From the NCBI GenBank assembly GCA_902580275.1, contig CACHJZ010000001.1, positions 124,001 to 188,000 of the forward strand: 64,000 nt of DNA, given 5' to 3'. This DNA comes from an uncultured Pelagibacteraceae bacterium (lineage in GTDB: Bacteria > Pseudomonadota > Alphaproteobacteria > Pelagibacterales > Pelagibacteraceae). A model generated the notes under the pieces. That model saw only the letters and a program-made list of their open reading frames with translations, was not told where the DNA came from and did not search any database. Shown piece after piece: positions 53,220 through 63,081 of the stretch. Each line of letters begins with the position of its first letter. The stretch's first letter is position 1. The translations under genes and the position numbers were made by a program.

Positions 53220-56200
53220 TTAAAAGTTTTCTCTCCAAGATTTACGGAATGACTTATAAGTTCCTTCAGCGCCCAAAATTTTTATTAGAGTATCTTCAGA
53301 CTCTTCTGGTCCTGCAAGGTTAGCAAATAAGTAGTCTCCAAAGACTACAAGTTTAGAAAGTATACCTCGGTCGACAAAATAACAACTACTTGCATCTGTT
53401 GCTGCTGCGTTAGTCTGGTCTATAGTTCCAGAGACATCAAAACCACACTCATCATCTCGAGAACATATATATGCTTTTCCTAACTTACAGTTATCAAGTT
53501 TATCGGGTTCATAAATTGGAAAATAAACTTGTCCTCTGTAAACCGTAGGTGAGGCAGATAATTTTCTAAATGTATTTTTTGTTTGTTTCCAATTTAAACC
53601 ATCATCAATTCCCAAGTGGACAACCCAACCCCCATCTGTAATTTTTACAAGACACTCATTCATACCAGCATTGGTCGTGATTGCACAACTTGCTACATTA
53701 AATGAGTCGTCCTCTTGAAAACTATCATCATCGTTTGTCGAGGTAGCAACTATTGCAATTCCTAAATCAATTAAAGGAGCGCTATCAATTTCATTTATAT
53801 AATCTTGTACAAAGTTAGCTTCTGATTGGGCTGGAACAGATTTTGTTCTGCTTTTAAATAATGGGTAGTCGGCATCTTTTATACCATAAATAATGTTATC
53901 CATTAAATCTCCTGACTCTTCTCCAGTATCTGCAATTCTGTTAAAGTCACCAGTTCCACCAAATAGCCATAGGTTTCCAGTGCTTTGACCAATTGCTCCA
54001 TCCATTTCAAAAAAACTGTATCTTTTATTAATTGTATTCGCCCTTAGGTTCATAAGCGTTTGTCGTTCAAACAATCTTCCTGGTTGAGATGTTAAGTTAA
54101 TTTTTGTAATTTTTCCTTCAAAATCGTTTATGTAAACCAAAGCACCTCTCCAAGGAACAGTCTTGCCAGCATCAGATGTAATTACAACAGGAGACGCTGG
54201 AATATAATTGGAAATATCACTTGCGTTAGGATAATCAACACCTCCTGCACCAGAATTTTGGTCTGATGGTAACAACAATTCTGCGTTAGTTTGAGCGCTA
54301 TCTAAAATTCTTAGTGGACCGTCTAAAACGTCAGCCATAAATAAACTTCCACCTTTTGTTTTACCTAACCCAATTTCAAGCGAGTCACCCTCTGATGTAT
54401 TAGCAACAGGTCCTGCTTCGAGATCGACCATGTAAATATTTGATGCTCCACACTCAGAACCAACGCTATATCCACCACCCATAACTGCAATATATCTATC
54501 TTCCATTATGTTTCCTCCTGTAGCTGTGGGTGCTCTAAATATTCTTGGAGTAGACCATGTTTCACCTAGTTGACTATAATCAAAGGACCTATCTGCAGTT
54601 CCATTTACCGCACAAGATGTAGTAATTTTAATATCACTAGATGGATCTTCAGCGGTCCCTGCATTAAAGGTCATTTTGCTTGAAAATTTTATGGTTAAGA
54701 CTTCAGTGTCTTTATCGTATTTAGCACTTGAAAAAGTAGTGGGTAAATACTGATCAACTGATAATTTGTAAACTTGGATCTTTGTAACACTACCAGAAGT
54801 CGTGTCATACAAGTTTTTGTCAAGTCCAGGCATGTTCCAAGAATAAGAATAATCACTGTAACAAGTATTTTCACTTGCAATCGCAAAGTTGTCATCTGGG
54901 TTGGTATTGCTGCTATCTGATACATCGCTATTAGTCTGACATGGATTGAATGAATCTCTTACTGTAAAATCGGTGTCGCTATCTCCGTCAGACGCAGTAT
55001 GCACTCTATAATTTTCATTGGCTGTTTGAGCTTCCCTAGACTCACTTAAAAAGAAATTACTATCAGTATAACCATGTTCTGTAACATAGCCTGTATGATC
55101 TACCCTTAATACTTTATTATTTTGTACATCATTGAAAACTGAATACATAAATAATGGACCCGAACCATCTCCTCCGTTGGTACCGCTTGCTACTTCAGGA
55201 TTTGTAACATCTAGAACTGCAAACCCTCTACCACCTCTTCCATATGGGACAAAAAGAATCGTTCTCCAAGATTTACTCGCTTCATAGCCACTTAGGTCTT
55301 GTTTCAGCCCATAAATATATACATCATGAGCGACTGGTGAGCCGTCTACACCGAAGATCGCATTACTACCACCCGCGTCATTATCAAATGCACCATCATA
55401 CCCGGTGTTCATCAGCAAAGGAAGTTTTGAAGCGATCATTGGTGGTATGAAAGCCCATAATTCTTCACCAGAATTTGCATCAAAAGCATGGAGCATACCA
55501 GCATTTGATCCTGCATAGAGGATTTTTTTTCTATTAATATTATTAAGTCTGAAAGTTTCATAACCATTTATTGATCTCCAATAAGCTTCTTGGTTATTAT
55601 TAGAAAAATCAGTGTTAGCACCTGGTGCTCCTACCTCAATTAATTGTGAATGGTATATATCTGCTAATATTGATGCTCTGTCCTCTGTTAAATCACAGCC
55701 ACCATTGTAATCAAAATAATCCTGACCTCGAACAAAATTTATTAATCCTATTAAATCATCGGCAGTACCATCTTCAACACCGTCTATACCTTTGCAGGTA
55801 GAGGATGAATTATGATAGTCTTTAACTTCATTACCAGTTTCAAAAAATAATGTTTCAATTTCATCGCTATAATCCGGGCCCCAATTATTCCATGTTGAAT
55901 TATATTTCGCATCTGTATTTGTTGAGGTGTCGAATACAGTCCATATGTTTCTATTAGCTGAACCTTTGGTTGCTAATAACTCTCCCGCATCCCAATTACA
56001 TACACCATCTTCATTACATTTATTATCTCCCTCTAATACATTACCGAATCCATCAATTACTTTTCTTAATAGTTTACCCTCCCATTCACCTCTAGATGCA
56101 TAATTAAATTGTGCTTGATAAACAGAACCTCCTTCTCTAACAGATGCTGTAATTGAAGGAGCTGTAAATGATAATCTGTCAGCAATAATTTGTGCAATTT

Positions 56201-58202
56201 TTTCTACAAGTGCTGCTTTTAAATCCTCTGGTTTACTTGCAACAATTGTTGGCTCACATTTTATCGATGCAGGATCGTCACACGATCCTGCTAAAGCAAG
56301 TCTATCAAAATTCTTTTTTGCTCTTTCATCATCATAAGTTCCACCGTAAGCCACAAAAAGAGTTTTAACATCCATGTCTTGTCTTAATGATTTTATTTGA
56401 TTTATAGCTCTACTGCCTGCCTCTGTATTATTGATAAAGCCGTCACTAATTACAATTACATAATTTAGTGCACATGGTTTATTTTCTTGAATTATATTAA
56501 TTTCATCGGCTGTATCATTAAAATAGTGATAAATGTGATCTGCAAAAGCGTTTCCGTCTGTTGCAAATTCAAGAGGCGTTCTGCCCATCTCTGTTATTAT
56601 TTCAGCTCCATTTTCAGGACCTATACCAACTTTTATACACGAGTCTTTATCGCACTGTTTAGTTTGACCTTCTGGGTGATCTCCAATCCAGCCAGCTGGA
56701 TAAAAACAATCTCCTTTTTTGTGACAATATTTCTCTCCAGGCTTTGTTTTTGATCTGTTGCCTTTTGTGTTATTTAATCCACCGTTCCAATAACCATAAC
56801 CAAAATTTGCACCTGAAGTCAGTGCACCGTCAGAAACTACATATTCAATCGCAGCTTTAGCTCCTTGCCATCGAGAAAGCGCACCACCGCCATATCTTGC
56901 AAGCCAGGCAGTATCTAAATCGGACTGATTTGCATTAAATTTATCTTCGTCAAGCTCATCAATATTTTTTGTGCTGTTTCCAACAATTATACGGTTAGAT
57001 GAAACATAAAATAGGCTCGAGGTTTTGGCTTTTTTATAGTTAGATTTTCCAGGCAATGACAATTGAACGTCTGCAGCGGCAATACTTGCATTACTTTCAT
57101 TTTTACCAGTTCCGTATTTTCCAAGTGATGCGATTAAGTTTACTTGAGTATTGTCCCAGTCTATTTCTAATTTTTGAATTCTGTGCGAGTAGGTAGCTAC
57201 ATATAGAGTGTCGTCATCAGTTGCTCCTTCAACGCTTCTTACAGCATCAATACTTTTTGAGATACTAGTTTGGTCCATTGTATCAATATTTGTTACTCTG
57301 TCCCTTTTGGTATCAATTACTAAGGTTGAAAATTCTCCTCTATCCTTGGGACACCAGACACCATTGTTGTCTTCCGCTAGCTCGAAACCAAAAAGATGTC
57401 CAGCTCTTGCAATAAATAGATAATATTTCCCACCTGAACCTGGACCACCTTTGCTTACAGTCATGTCCTCTGTTTTTCCATCTAATAGGTAGTTTAAAAA
57501 ATTACCACCATTTTTTAAATTACACCTTTTATGAACCCCTGTAGTTAAATTTCTAACCCAAAGACGTGCAGTGGGATGTTTTGTTCCTCCTACAAAAAGT
57601 ATTTCTTCATTATCTAGTGTACTGATTGTTAGAAGTGTTGGCATAGCAATTCCTGTTGTTCCATGAGCCCAAACTTTTTTACATATTCCATTCTTATCAA
57701 TTGCAATTACTCTTCCACCACCTGTGTAGGAGCCAAAGTACAAAATATCTTGACTAGTGATATCCATAGCATAGCTATAAGCCACATTTGATTTGGCGTT
57801 GCCACAGTCGCTGTCTTTTTCATAACCTCTGAAATTTACATTTCCCTTGGCAAATGATTTATCCAGTTGGTTCCTTATTGTTCCGTCGTCATTTTTTGCA
57901 ATTATTTTAATTATACCTGTTCCACTTTTTTTTTCAGATGTGGATGCATAAATATTTCCCTCACTATCTTGAGCAAGTGCTTCAATAGAAGTTAAACCAA
58001 GGTAAGGACCTCCTTGAATTGGTTGGTTCATACTTTTGGAACTATCAAGCATGATTAATATATTTGCTGGAACATCTCCTTCACCTGAGCCAGGTGGAAT
58101 TTGTTTAGAGAAAGAGATATTAAAGTTTAAACTTAACAAAAGAATAGTTAAAAATTTTATTTTCAAAAATTTTTTAAAACACTTTAATATATTTCTATTC
58201 AT
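53220..58202 (-). CDS. pilY1: PilY1-type pilus tip adhesin with interrupted von Willebrand A domain
   Basis: About 1660 aa; the start at 58202 gives a leader MNRNILKCFKKFLKIKFLTI ending near FSK. A vWA domain begins ANILIMLDSSKSMN (MIDAS DxSxS, about residue 53), but the rest (RWQGAKAAIEYVV, GRTPL, YVIVISDG) appears only from about residue 443, so some 370 residues with propeller-like repeats are inserted. The C-terminal PilY1 propeller is recognised by KKILYAGSNAGMLHAFDANS and GEELWAFIPPM. Cys-rich segments (KYCHKKGDC, CDKDSCIKVG) lie within the vWA part. PilY1 functions at the pilus tip in adhesion and retraction control. Confidence 0.9.
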   Translation of the reverse strand: MNRNILKCFKKFLKIKFLTILLLSLNFNISFSKQIPPGSGEGDVPANILIMLDSSKSMNQPIQGGPYLGLTSIEALAQDSEGNIYASTSEKKSGTGIIKIIAKNDDGTIRNQLDKSFAKGNVNFRGYEKDSDCGNAKSNVAYSYAMDITSQDILYFGSYTGGGRVIAIDKNGICKKVWAHGTTGIAMPTLLTISTLDNEEILFVGGTKHPTARLWVRNLTTGVHKRCNLKNGGNFLNYLLDGKTEDMTVSKGGPGSGGKYYLFIARAGHLFGFELAEDNNGVWCPKDRGEFSTLVIDTKRDRVTNIDTMDQTSISKSIDAVRSVEGATDDDTLYVATYSHRIQKLEIDWDNTQVNLIASLGKYGTGKNESNASIAAADVQLSLPGKSNYKKAKTSSLFYVSSNRIIVGNSTKNIDELDEDKFNANQSDLDTAWLARYGGGALSRWQGAKAAIEYVVSDGALTSGANFGYGYWNGGLNNTKGNRSKTKPGEKYCHKKGDCFYPAGWIGDHPEGQTKQCDKDSCIKVGIGPENGAEIITEMGRTPLEFATDGNAFADHIYHYFNDTADEINIIQENKPCALNYVIVISDGFINNTEAGSRAINQIKSLRQDMDVKTLFVAYGGTYDDERAKKNFDRLALAGSCDDPASIKCEPTIVASKPEDLKAALVEKIAQIIADRLSFTAPSITASVREGGSVYQAQFNYASRGEWEGKLLRKVIDGFGNVLEGDNKCNEDGVCNWDAGELLATKGSANRNIWTVFDTSTNTDAKYNSTWNNWGPDYSDEIETLFFETGNEVKDYHNSSSTCKGIDGVEDGTADDLIGLINFVRGQDYFDYNGGCDLTEDRASILADIYHSQLIEVGAPGANTDFSNNNQEAYWRSINGYETFRLNNINRKKILYAGSNAGMLHAFDANSGEELWAFIPPMIASKLPLLMNTGYDGAFDNDAGGSNAIFGVDGSPVAHDVYIYGLKQDLSGYEASKSWRTILFVPYGRGGRGFAVLDVTNPEVASGTNGGDGSGPLFMYSVFNDVQNNKVLRVDHTGYVTEHGYTDSNFFLSESREAQTANENYRVHTASDGDSDTDFTVRDSFNPCQTNSDVSDSSNTNPDDNFAIASENTCYSDYSYSWNMPGLDKNLYDTTSGSVTKIQVYKLSVDQYLPTTFSSAKYDKDTEVLTIKFSSKMTFNAGTAEDPSSDIKITTSCAVNGTADRSFDYSQLGETWSTPRIFRAPTATGGNIMEDRYIAVMGGGYSVGSECGASNIYMVDLEAGPVANTSEGDSLEIGLGKTKGGSLFMADVLDGPLRILDSAQTNAELLLPSDQNSGAGGVDYPNASDISNYIPASPVVITSDAGKTVPWRGALVYINDFEGKITKINLTSQPGRLFERQTLMNLRANTINKRYSFFEMDGAIGQSTGNLWLFGGTGDFNRIADTGEESGDLMDNIIYGIKDADYPLFKSRTKSVPAQSEANFVQDYINEIDSAPLIDLGIAIVATSTNDDDSFQEDDSFNVASCAITTNAGMNECLVKITDGGWVVHLGIDDGLNWKQTKNTFRKLSASPTVYRGQVYFPIYEPDKLDNCKLGKAYICSRDDECGFDVSGTIDQTNAAATDASSCYFVDRGILSKLVVFGDYLFANLAGPEESEDTLIKILGAEGTYKSFRKSWRENF

Positions 58203-58722
58203 CAATCTCATCACTTCCTATAAGAGCAAAATATTTTGGACTTGTAACATAAACGCCCTCAGATATTCCACCTTCATTAAGTTTTACGTAGTAATAAAAA
58301 ATTTCTTTTTTTCCAAAATTCCACGTTCTGTATCCTTTCCACTTGTCATCATTAATATCAATTGGTCCATATTTATTTTGTACATAGGATCTTAAAAGCC
58401 CTTCTTTGCTCTCTTTATCATTATCATAATTTTGAACTTCAATTTGTAATCCTGCAATTAATCCATCGACTAAATAACCATAAACAAGTACCTCGCCTAA
58501 ATCGATGTCCTTACAAAAAGCATCACTAGTCGTTTCTAAAATTTCATATTCTTCCTCTTCTAATTCGACTCCTGCTTCATTATTAAGTCCAGTATTAAAG
58601 GGTCCAAAAATATTACTAAAACCAGATCGATCACCACCTATATTTACACTTAATAAGTCACATGAATATGAGCTGGGCAAAATAATTAAATACAAAATTA
58701 ATGCAAAAAAAAATTTTTTCAT
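58195..58722 (-). CDS. Secreted protein of unknown function in the minor-pilin operon
   Basis: 175 aa. Signal peptide MKKFFFALILYLIILPSSYS then CDLLSVNIGGDRSG. An acidic stretch VELEEEEYEILE follows. Two or three cysteines are present (CDLL, AFCKD). No prepilin signature and no family recognised. It overlaps the pilY1 start by 8 bp and lies 59 bp after pilX, so it probably acts in the PilX/PilY1 complex. Confidence 0.7.
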   Translation of the reverse strand: MKKFFFALILYLIILPSSYSCDLLSVNIGGDRSGFSNIFGPFNTGLNNEAGVELEEEEYEILETTSDAFCKDIDLGEVLVYGYLVDGLIAGLQIEVQNYDNDKESKEGLLRSYVQNKYGPIDINDDKWKGYRTWNFGKKEIFYYYVKLNEGGISEGVYVTSPKYFALIGSDEIDE

Positions 58723-58781
58723 TTTTTTAATTATACTAAAAATCCTTTTTTTTTAAACAATACATAACCCATCTTAATCTG

Positions 58782-59513
58782 TTATCCCGGTAAAACTATT
58801 ATACTTTCTAAAGGAATTATAATGTCATCTCTATTGTATATGCCGCAAGCATACACTTTGTAAGCGGTCCCGGTAGTTTCTGCATCTACTGAACCTTTTG
58901 ACATGCTTGATCCTGCCTCTTGGTAAGCAGCATTACCTACGTTGACCATAAAGTATTCATAGGTGTATCTTTTCATAACTTCTTCCTCAACATCTTTATT
59001 GGCCTGATCAAAATCTTGTGTATTAAATATAGGAACTAATAAATTGTCAAAAAAACTCTGGTTTTGTCTATGGGCAACAACTTCTAATTTATTTGAACCC
59101 TGTTGAACTATATTCTTGAAACTTCTATAACAAGCTGAACCTGTATCAGCTTTATTTTCATTTGATGGTGGTTTCCAATCTCCCATGACCTTTTGAGATC
59201 TTGTATAAGTGCCAATTGTTTCGGTAACCTCAGTTTCAACTCCTGTGTCAGGATCAGTCACTGTTGTAGTAACTGTTTTTGAACCTTCTTGCCAGTTACC
59301 CATATAAGCATTTATAAGTTCTTTCTCTCCTTCAATAAGACCAGTCTCAGCTACATAAAATGTTTGTTGGTAAAGATCACTATCATTATTACTTTTGTGG
59401 TCACTTGAAGATATTACTACTAACGCACCACCCATTAGTGACATTACTAATAATAACACTAGTGATAGTACTAAAGTAAAACCTGCTATATTTTCTTTTT
59501 TCATTTTATCCAC
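58782..59513 (-). CDS. pilX: Minor pilin PilX-like
   Basis: 243 aa. Leader MDKMKKENIAG, then FTLVLSLVLLLVMSLMGGAL; position 5 of the mature chain is Leu instead of Glu, which fits PilX/GspK-type proteins. The motif VISSSDHKSNNDSDLYQQTF and YVAETGLIEGE match the PilX N-terminal family. It overlaps pilW by 8 bp. Confidence 0.82.
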   Translation of the reverse strand: MDKMKKENIAGFTLVLSLVLLLVMSLMGGALVVISSSDHKSNNDSDLYQQTFYVAETGLIEGEKELINAYMGNWQEGSKTVTTTVTDPDTGVETEVTETIGTYTRSQKVMGDWKPPSNENKADTGSACYRSFKNIVQQGSNKLEVVAHRQNQSFFDNLLVPIFNTQDFDQANKDVEEEVMKRYTYEYFMVNVGNAAYQEAGSSMSKGSVDAETTGTAYKVYACGIYNRDDIIIPLESIIVLPG

Positions 59514-60525
59514 CTATATTCCTTGTATGAATACTTACGACAACCGAGTCTCTTAAAAACCTATCAGTATAAGATTGGGAACGGTTTCCTAATGCTTTCA
59601 CAAGTCTTAGTTTGTTTCCTGACGCTTCAGATTTATAAAATTCTTTTTTTGATCTGAATGATAATCTCATATCAACAACTCTTATTCGATATAGATCAAC
59701 ATTAGTATCATTATCAGGAACTGGAAAAGAACTTAATGTTTGATTATACAGATCTATGCCGTTCTCATCAAATAATTGAAATTCCATATCCACAATACGA
59801 TCTCTAACCATCACATCATGATAACATTCAGGGCAATCTTCTTTTTCAACTGCCCAATAGCCAGTTTGTGCTTCAGCGCTTGAATCATTTTCAATCCAGC
59901 TTTCTTTTGTTTTGTATAAAGAAAAATAATTATCACTACCATCTTGTTCTGCTTTAGCAAAATAAGTGATTTTATATTTTTTGTAGTTTTGTACAGGATC
60001 ATATTCATCAAAATCGCCATATACAATATGGATCATATCACAACATAAGTCTCCAACATTAACAGTATTATTGGTTCCTCCAGTAGCTGTGATTGTATCG
60101 TTAGAATTTGGATTACATCCATCTGGTTTATTACTGTCTAGTTGGTTTGGCACATAGTCTGTTGTATTTCTAAAAACAATTATTGGTGCATGACTGTCAC
60201 TACATTTTCTCACCGTCCCATCTGCCTCCTCTGCATCTCCAAAACCAATTATTTGAGAAAGATCATCAAATACAGGAATATCCTTGTCATTTTCTCCGTG
60301 ATAATACTTAAAACCAGCAAGCCTAATATCTTTTATGATCATTCCAACAACATCTCTGCTTGATCTACTTACCTTTGCTTTATCTGTAACTTGTTGATAG
60401 CTACCTTGAACAACTCTATAAGTTGTAAACATAGCCCCCATCATTAATGAGGTAACCAAAATACCAATCAATAATTCTATAAGGGTAACACCAGCTATTT
60501 TTTTCAAATTGAAACTTCTCATCAC
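59506..60525 (-). CDS. pilW: Minor pilin PilW-like
   Basis: 339 aa prepilin-like. Leader ends KKIAG before VTLIELLIGILVTSLMMGA, Glu5 present. SRSSRDVVGMIIKDIRLAGF is typical of PilW. Several cysteines (LCCDM, KEDCPECYHD) may form disulfides. It primes pilus assembly with other minor pilins. It overlaps pilV by 4 bp and pilX by 8 bp. Confidence 0.87.
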   Translation of the reverse strand: MMRSFNLKKIAGVTLIELLIGILVTSLMMGAMFTTYRVVQGSYQQVTDKAKVSRSSRDVVGMIIKDIRLAGFKYYHGENDKDIPVFDDLSQIIGFGDAEEADGTVRKCSDSHAPIIVFRNTTDYVPNQLDSNKPDGCNPNSNDTITATGGTNNTVNVGDLCCDMIHIVYGDFDEYDPVQNYKKYKITYFAKAEQDGSDNYFSLYKTKESWIENDSSAEAQTGYWAVEKEDCPECYHDVMVRDRIVDMEFQLFDENGIDLYNQTLSSFPVPDNDTNVDLYRIRVVDMRLSFRSKKEFYKSEASGNKLRLVKALGNRSQSYTDRFLRDSVVVSIHTRNIGG

Positions 60526-61250
60526 TTTTTAAATATATAATCGGCTTGAAAATACAAAAACCTACTTTTCCTTCCACCGTTTGTGTTAATTTGAATTCTT
60601 CCAATATAAACATCCTCTTTAACAACGTAAGCTCCATCAGTATCTGCTGCGGCTGTGTGTGTTAAACAATTGTTACCAGTTGAGTTAGGACAAATTTTAA
60701 ATATCTCAACACTTTTTACGTCTTTTTCATTTTTACACTTAACGACTCTATCATCACCTATCAATTCCTCCCATTTACTTATTTTATTTTGGGGAGCATT
60801 ATTTTTTTGATTATCATAAATATTTTTTATTTCACTTTTTGATAAAAACTTACCTTTATTCGGACTACAAACATTCGAATTTGTGTCTTTAATATTCCAA
60901 CCACCATCTACTAAATATTGTGAAAATTTTACTCCCTCAACAGTATCACCATCAATTCCTACTACATTACCAAGTGAATCTATCCCGTAATCAGAAGAAT
61001 TTGGATTTACCCCATGTAGACTATCTCTATGGCCAATTATATCCTCGGCTATCATTCCAGTTAAGTAATTTACTTTTGTTCTTTCACTCGATATATCAAT
61101 TGAATTTATTGAAAAGTTCACTAGCTGAAATACTGCAACAAATCCAATTCCAACGATAGCTGTTGAAAGTAATGCCTCTAAAAGAGTTAACCCTTTTTCA
61201 GATGATTTTTTTAAAATTTTTAAATAATTAATAATTATTGTGAAACCCAT
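60522..61250 (-). CDS. pilV: Minor pilin PilV-like
   Basis: 242 aa. The prepilin site lies after a leader of about 20 residues ending SSEKG, before LTLLEALLSTAIVGIGFVAV; Glu5 is present. Its N-terminal shape (ALLSTAIVGIGFVAVFQL) fits PilV. The leader is longer than usual. It overlaps fimT by 16 bp. Confidence 0.82.
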   Translation of the reverse strand: MGFTIIINYLKILKKSSEKGLTLLEALLSTAIVGIGFVAVFQLVNFSINSIDISSERTKVNYLTGMIAEDIIGHRDSLHGVNPNSSDYGIDSLGNVVGIDGDTVEGVKFSQYLVDGGWNIKDTNSNVCSPNKGKFLSKSEIKNIYDNQKNNAPQNKISKWEELIGDDRVVKCKNEKDVKSVEIFKICPNSTGNNCLTHTAAADTDGAYVVKEDVYIGRIQINTNGGRKSRFLYFQADYIFKK

Positions 61251-61966
61251 ATACCCTCACCTCTATCAACCCATTTTTCTAAATCTATATTGCCAAATCT
61301 TCCCCAGCTAATTTTAAATGTATTTTTATTATCATCATGTGGGCCTCCCTTGTCATCATCATTAAAAACACAACCGTCCTTTGTAGATGAAGTTTTATTG
61401 CACACATACATGCTTTCAATATGACCACCCTCGTAAAAAAAACCGCTTGTGCTATAATAAGTTCCATCTTTGTTAAAACAAACTGCTCCTGAAGTCTTAG
61501 TTGTATCAGTGCCTTCTACTGCAATTGTAACATCTGTTAGTGTTAACTGATTTACACTTAAGGGTGAGTCATCTTGATCTCCATTGTCCGTCCAGCTATC
61601 TACGCCGCTACCACATCTGGTTTCAAGCTGAGAAAAAGAAGATGGAACACCGTCTTCGTTATATCTATTTCTTAAATATCCAGCATAACTTTCCATATCT
61701 AGACCTCTTGAAACTAATAATAAATTTTTATCTTCACCAACTTTTGATATTTCAAATTTTACAAATCCATAATTTCCTCTTTGAACCTGGGAAAAAATAT
61801 CTCTCATAAAACTTGAAATTTTATCTACACCGTTTCTTGCCTCTCTGTCACTTTTCCATTTTGTGAAAGGTGTGTAAGCTACAGATGATATAATACCTAT
61901 AACAACTACAACGACCAACAACTCTAAAAGAGAAAATCCTTTAACTTTCTTTGCCTGCATTTGCAT
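61235..61966 (-). CDS. fimT: Minor pilin FimT/GspH-like
   Basis: 243 aa. Leader MQMQAKKVKG, then FSLLELLVVVVVIGIISSVA with Glu5. KWKSDREARNGVDKISSFMR and later beta-rich sequence fit FimT/FimU. The start at 61966 has a GGAAAG site; the annotated open frame also starts upstream at TTG 61969. It overlaps pilT by 26 bp. Four cysteines are visible in the C-terminal half. Confidence 0.8.
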   Translation of the reverse strand: MQMQAKKVKGFSLLELLVVVVVIGIISSVAYTPFTKWKSDREARNGVDKISSFMRDIFSQVQRGNYGFVKFEISKVGEDKNLLLVSRGLDMESYAGYLRNRYNEDGVPSSFSQLETRCGSGVDSWTDNGDQDDSPLSVNQLTLTDVTIAVEGTDTTKTSGAVCFNKDGTYYSTSGFFYEGGHIESMYVCNKTSSTKDGCVFNDDDKGGPHDDNKNTFKISWGRFGNIDLEKWVDRGEGIWVSQ

Positions 61967-62954
61967 CAATCTTTCCAGCCGCTGCTAAATTTTCTAAGGA
62001 CTTAGACATAGTTATCATTCCATCCTTAACAGCAGTCTGCATGATGCTTGGAATTTGATGAATTTTTGCTTCTCTTATTAAGTTTTGAATTGGAGCAGTA
62101 CATTTCATTATTTCAAAAGCACCAACACGACCTTGACCGTCCTTCGTTTTTAATAATCTTTGAGTAACAACCATTTTTAATGATGTAGATAGCTGAGCAC
62201 GAATTTGCGCTTGTTGTTCTGGTGGGAAAACGTCAATAATTCTATTTATAGTATTTGGTGCACCACTAGTGTGCAATGTGCCAAATACTAGATGTCCTGT
62301 TTCAGCAGCCGTAAGTGCTAAACTTACAGTTTCTAAATCTCTCATCTCTCCAACTAATATTACATCTGGATCTTCTCGAAGAGCTGCTTTTAAAGCACTA
62401 GCAAATGTTTGGGTTTGTTTTCCAACTTCTCTATGAGACACAATACTTTTTGCATCTTTGTGAATAAATTCAACTGGATCCTCAACTGTAATAATGTTTG
62501 ATGTCCTTGTCTTGTTAATTTCATTAACAATAGCAGCCAAAGTGGTTGATTTTCCAGAGCCGGTTGGTCCTGTAACTAAAACTAATCCTTTGTGCATGTC
62601 TATAATGTCATAAAGTGCATCCGGTAAATCAAATTGTCCCATTTCTGGAATTTTGCTCTCTACTCTTCTTAGTACTGCGGCTGGTCCATTTAAAGTTTTG
62701 TAGAAGTTTGCTCTAAATCTTAGACCGCTTATAGTGACAGCGGAGTCTAGCTCATGTGTATCTTGGAATTTTTTTGTTTCATGTTCATTGCAGTTAGTTG
62801 TTAACATATCTATTAAATCTTGAGGTTTAACTACAACATCCTTAACCATTATAATTTCGCCAGTTTGCCTATACGCAAGAGGTGAGCCAGATCTAATATG
62901 AAAATCTGAAATCTTTTTATTATTTTTTGCTAGTTCTTCTAATTTTTCAAACAT
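61941..62954 (-). CDS. pilT: Type IV pilus retraction ATPase PilT
   Basis: 337 aa. Walker A GPTGSGKSTTLAAIVNEINK, Walker B ILVGEMRDLETVSLALTAA, His box TGHLVFGTLHTSGAPNTINR. The C-terminal retraction motif is PIQNLIREAKIHQIPSIMQT, related to the AIRNLIRE motif with Gln for Arg. It opens the minor-pilin operon. Its presence indicates retractable pili, hence possible twitching or DNA uptake. No PilU paralogue is in the window. Confidence 0.93.
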   Translation of the reverse strand: MFEKLEELAKNNKKISDFHIRSGSPLAYRQTGEIIMVKDVVVKPQDLIDMLTTNCNEHETKKFQDTHELDSAVTISGLRFRANFYKTLNGPAAVLRRVESKIPEMGQFDLPDALYDIIDMHKGLVLVTGPTGSGKSTTLAAIVNEINKTRTSNIITVEDPVEFIHKDAKSIVSHREVGKQTQTFASALKAALREDPDVILVGEMRDLETVSLALTAAETGHLVFGTLHTSGAPNTINRIIDVFPPEQQAQIRAQLSTSLKMVVTQRLLKTKDGQGRVGAFEIMKCTAPIQNLIREAKIHQIPSIMQTAVKDGMITMSKSLENLAAAGKIDANAGKES

Positions 62955-63081
62955 GTTAATTATCTATATAATAGCTATGTTAAAATAAATTATAAACTGT
63001 AGAATTGGCCCAAAATAGTCAAAAAAATTGTTATTTTTCTATCAAATTTAACTATTTTTTTGATCATTTATAAAATTAAAC

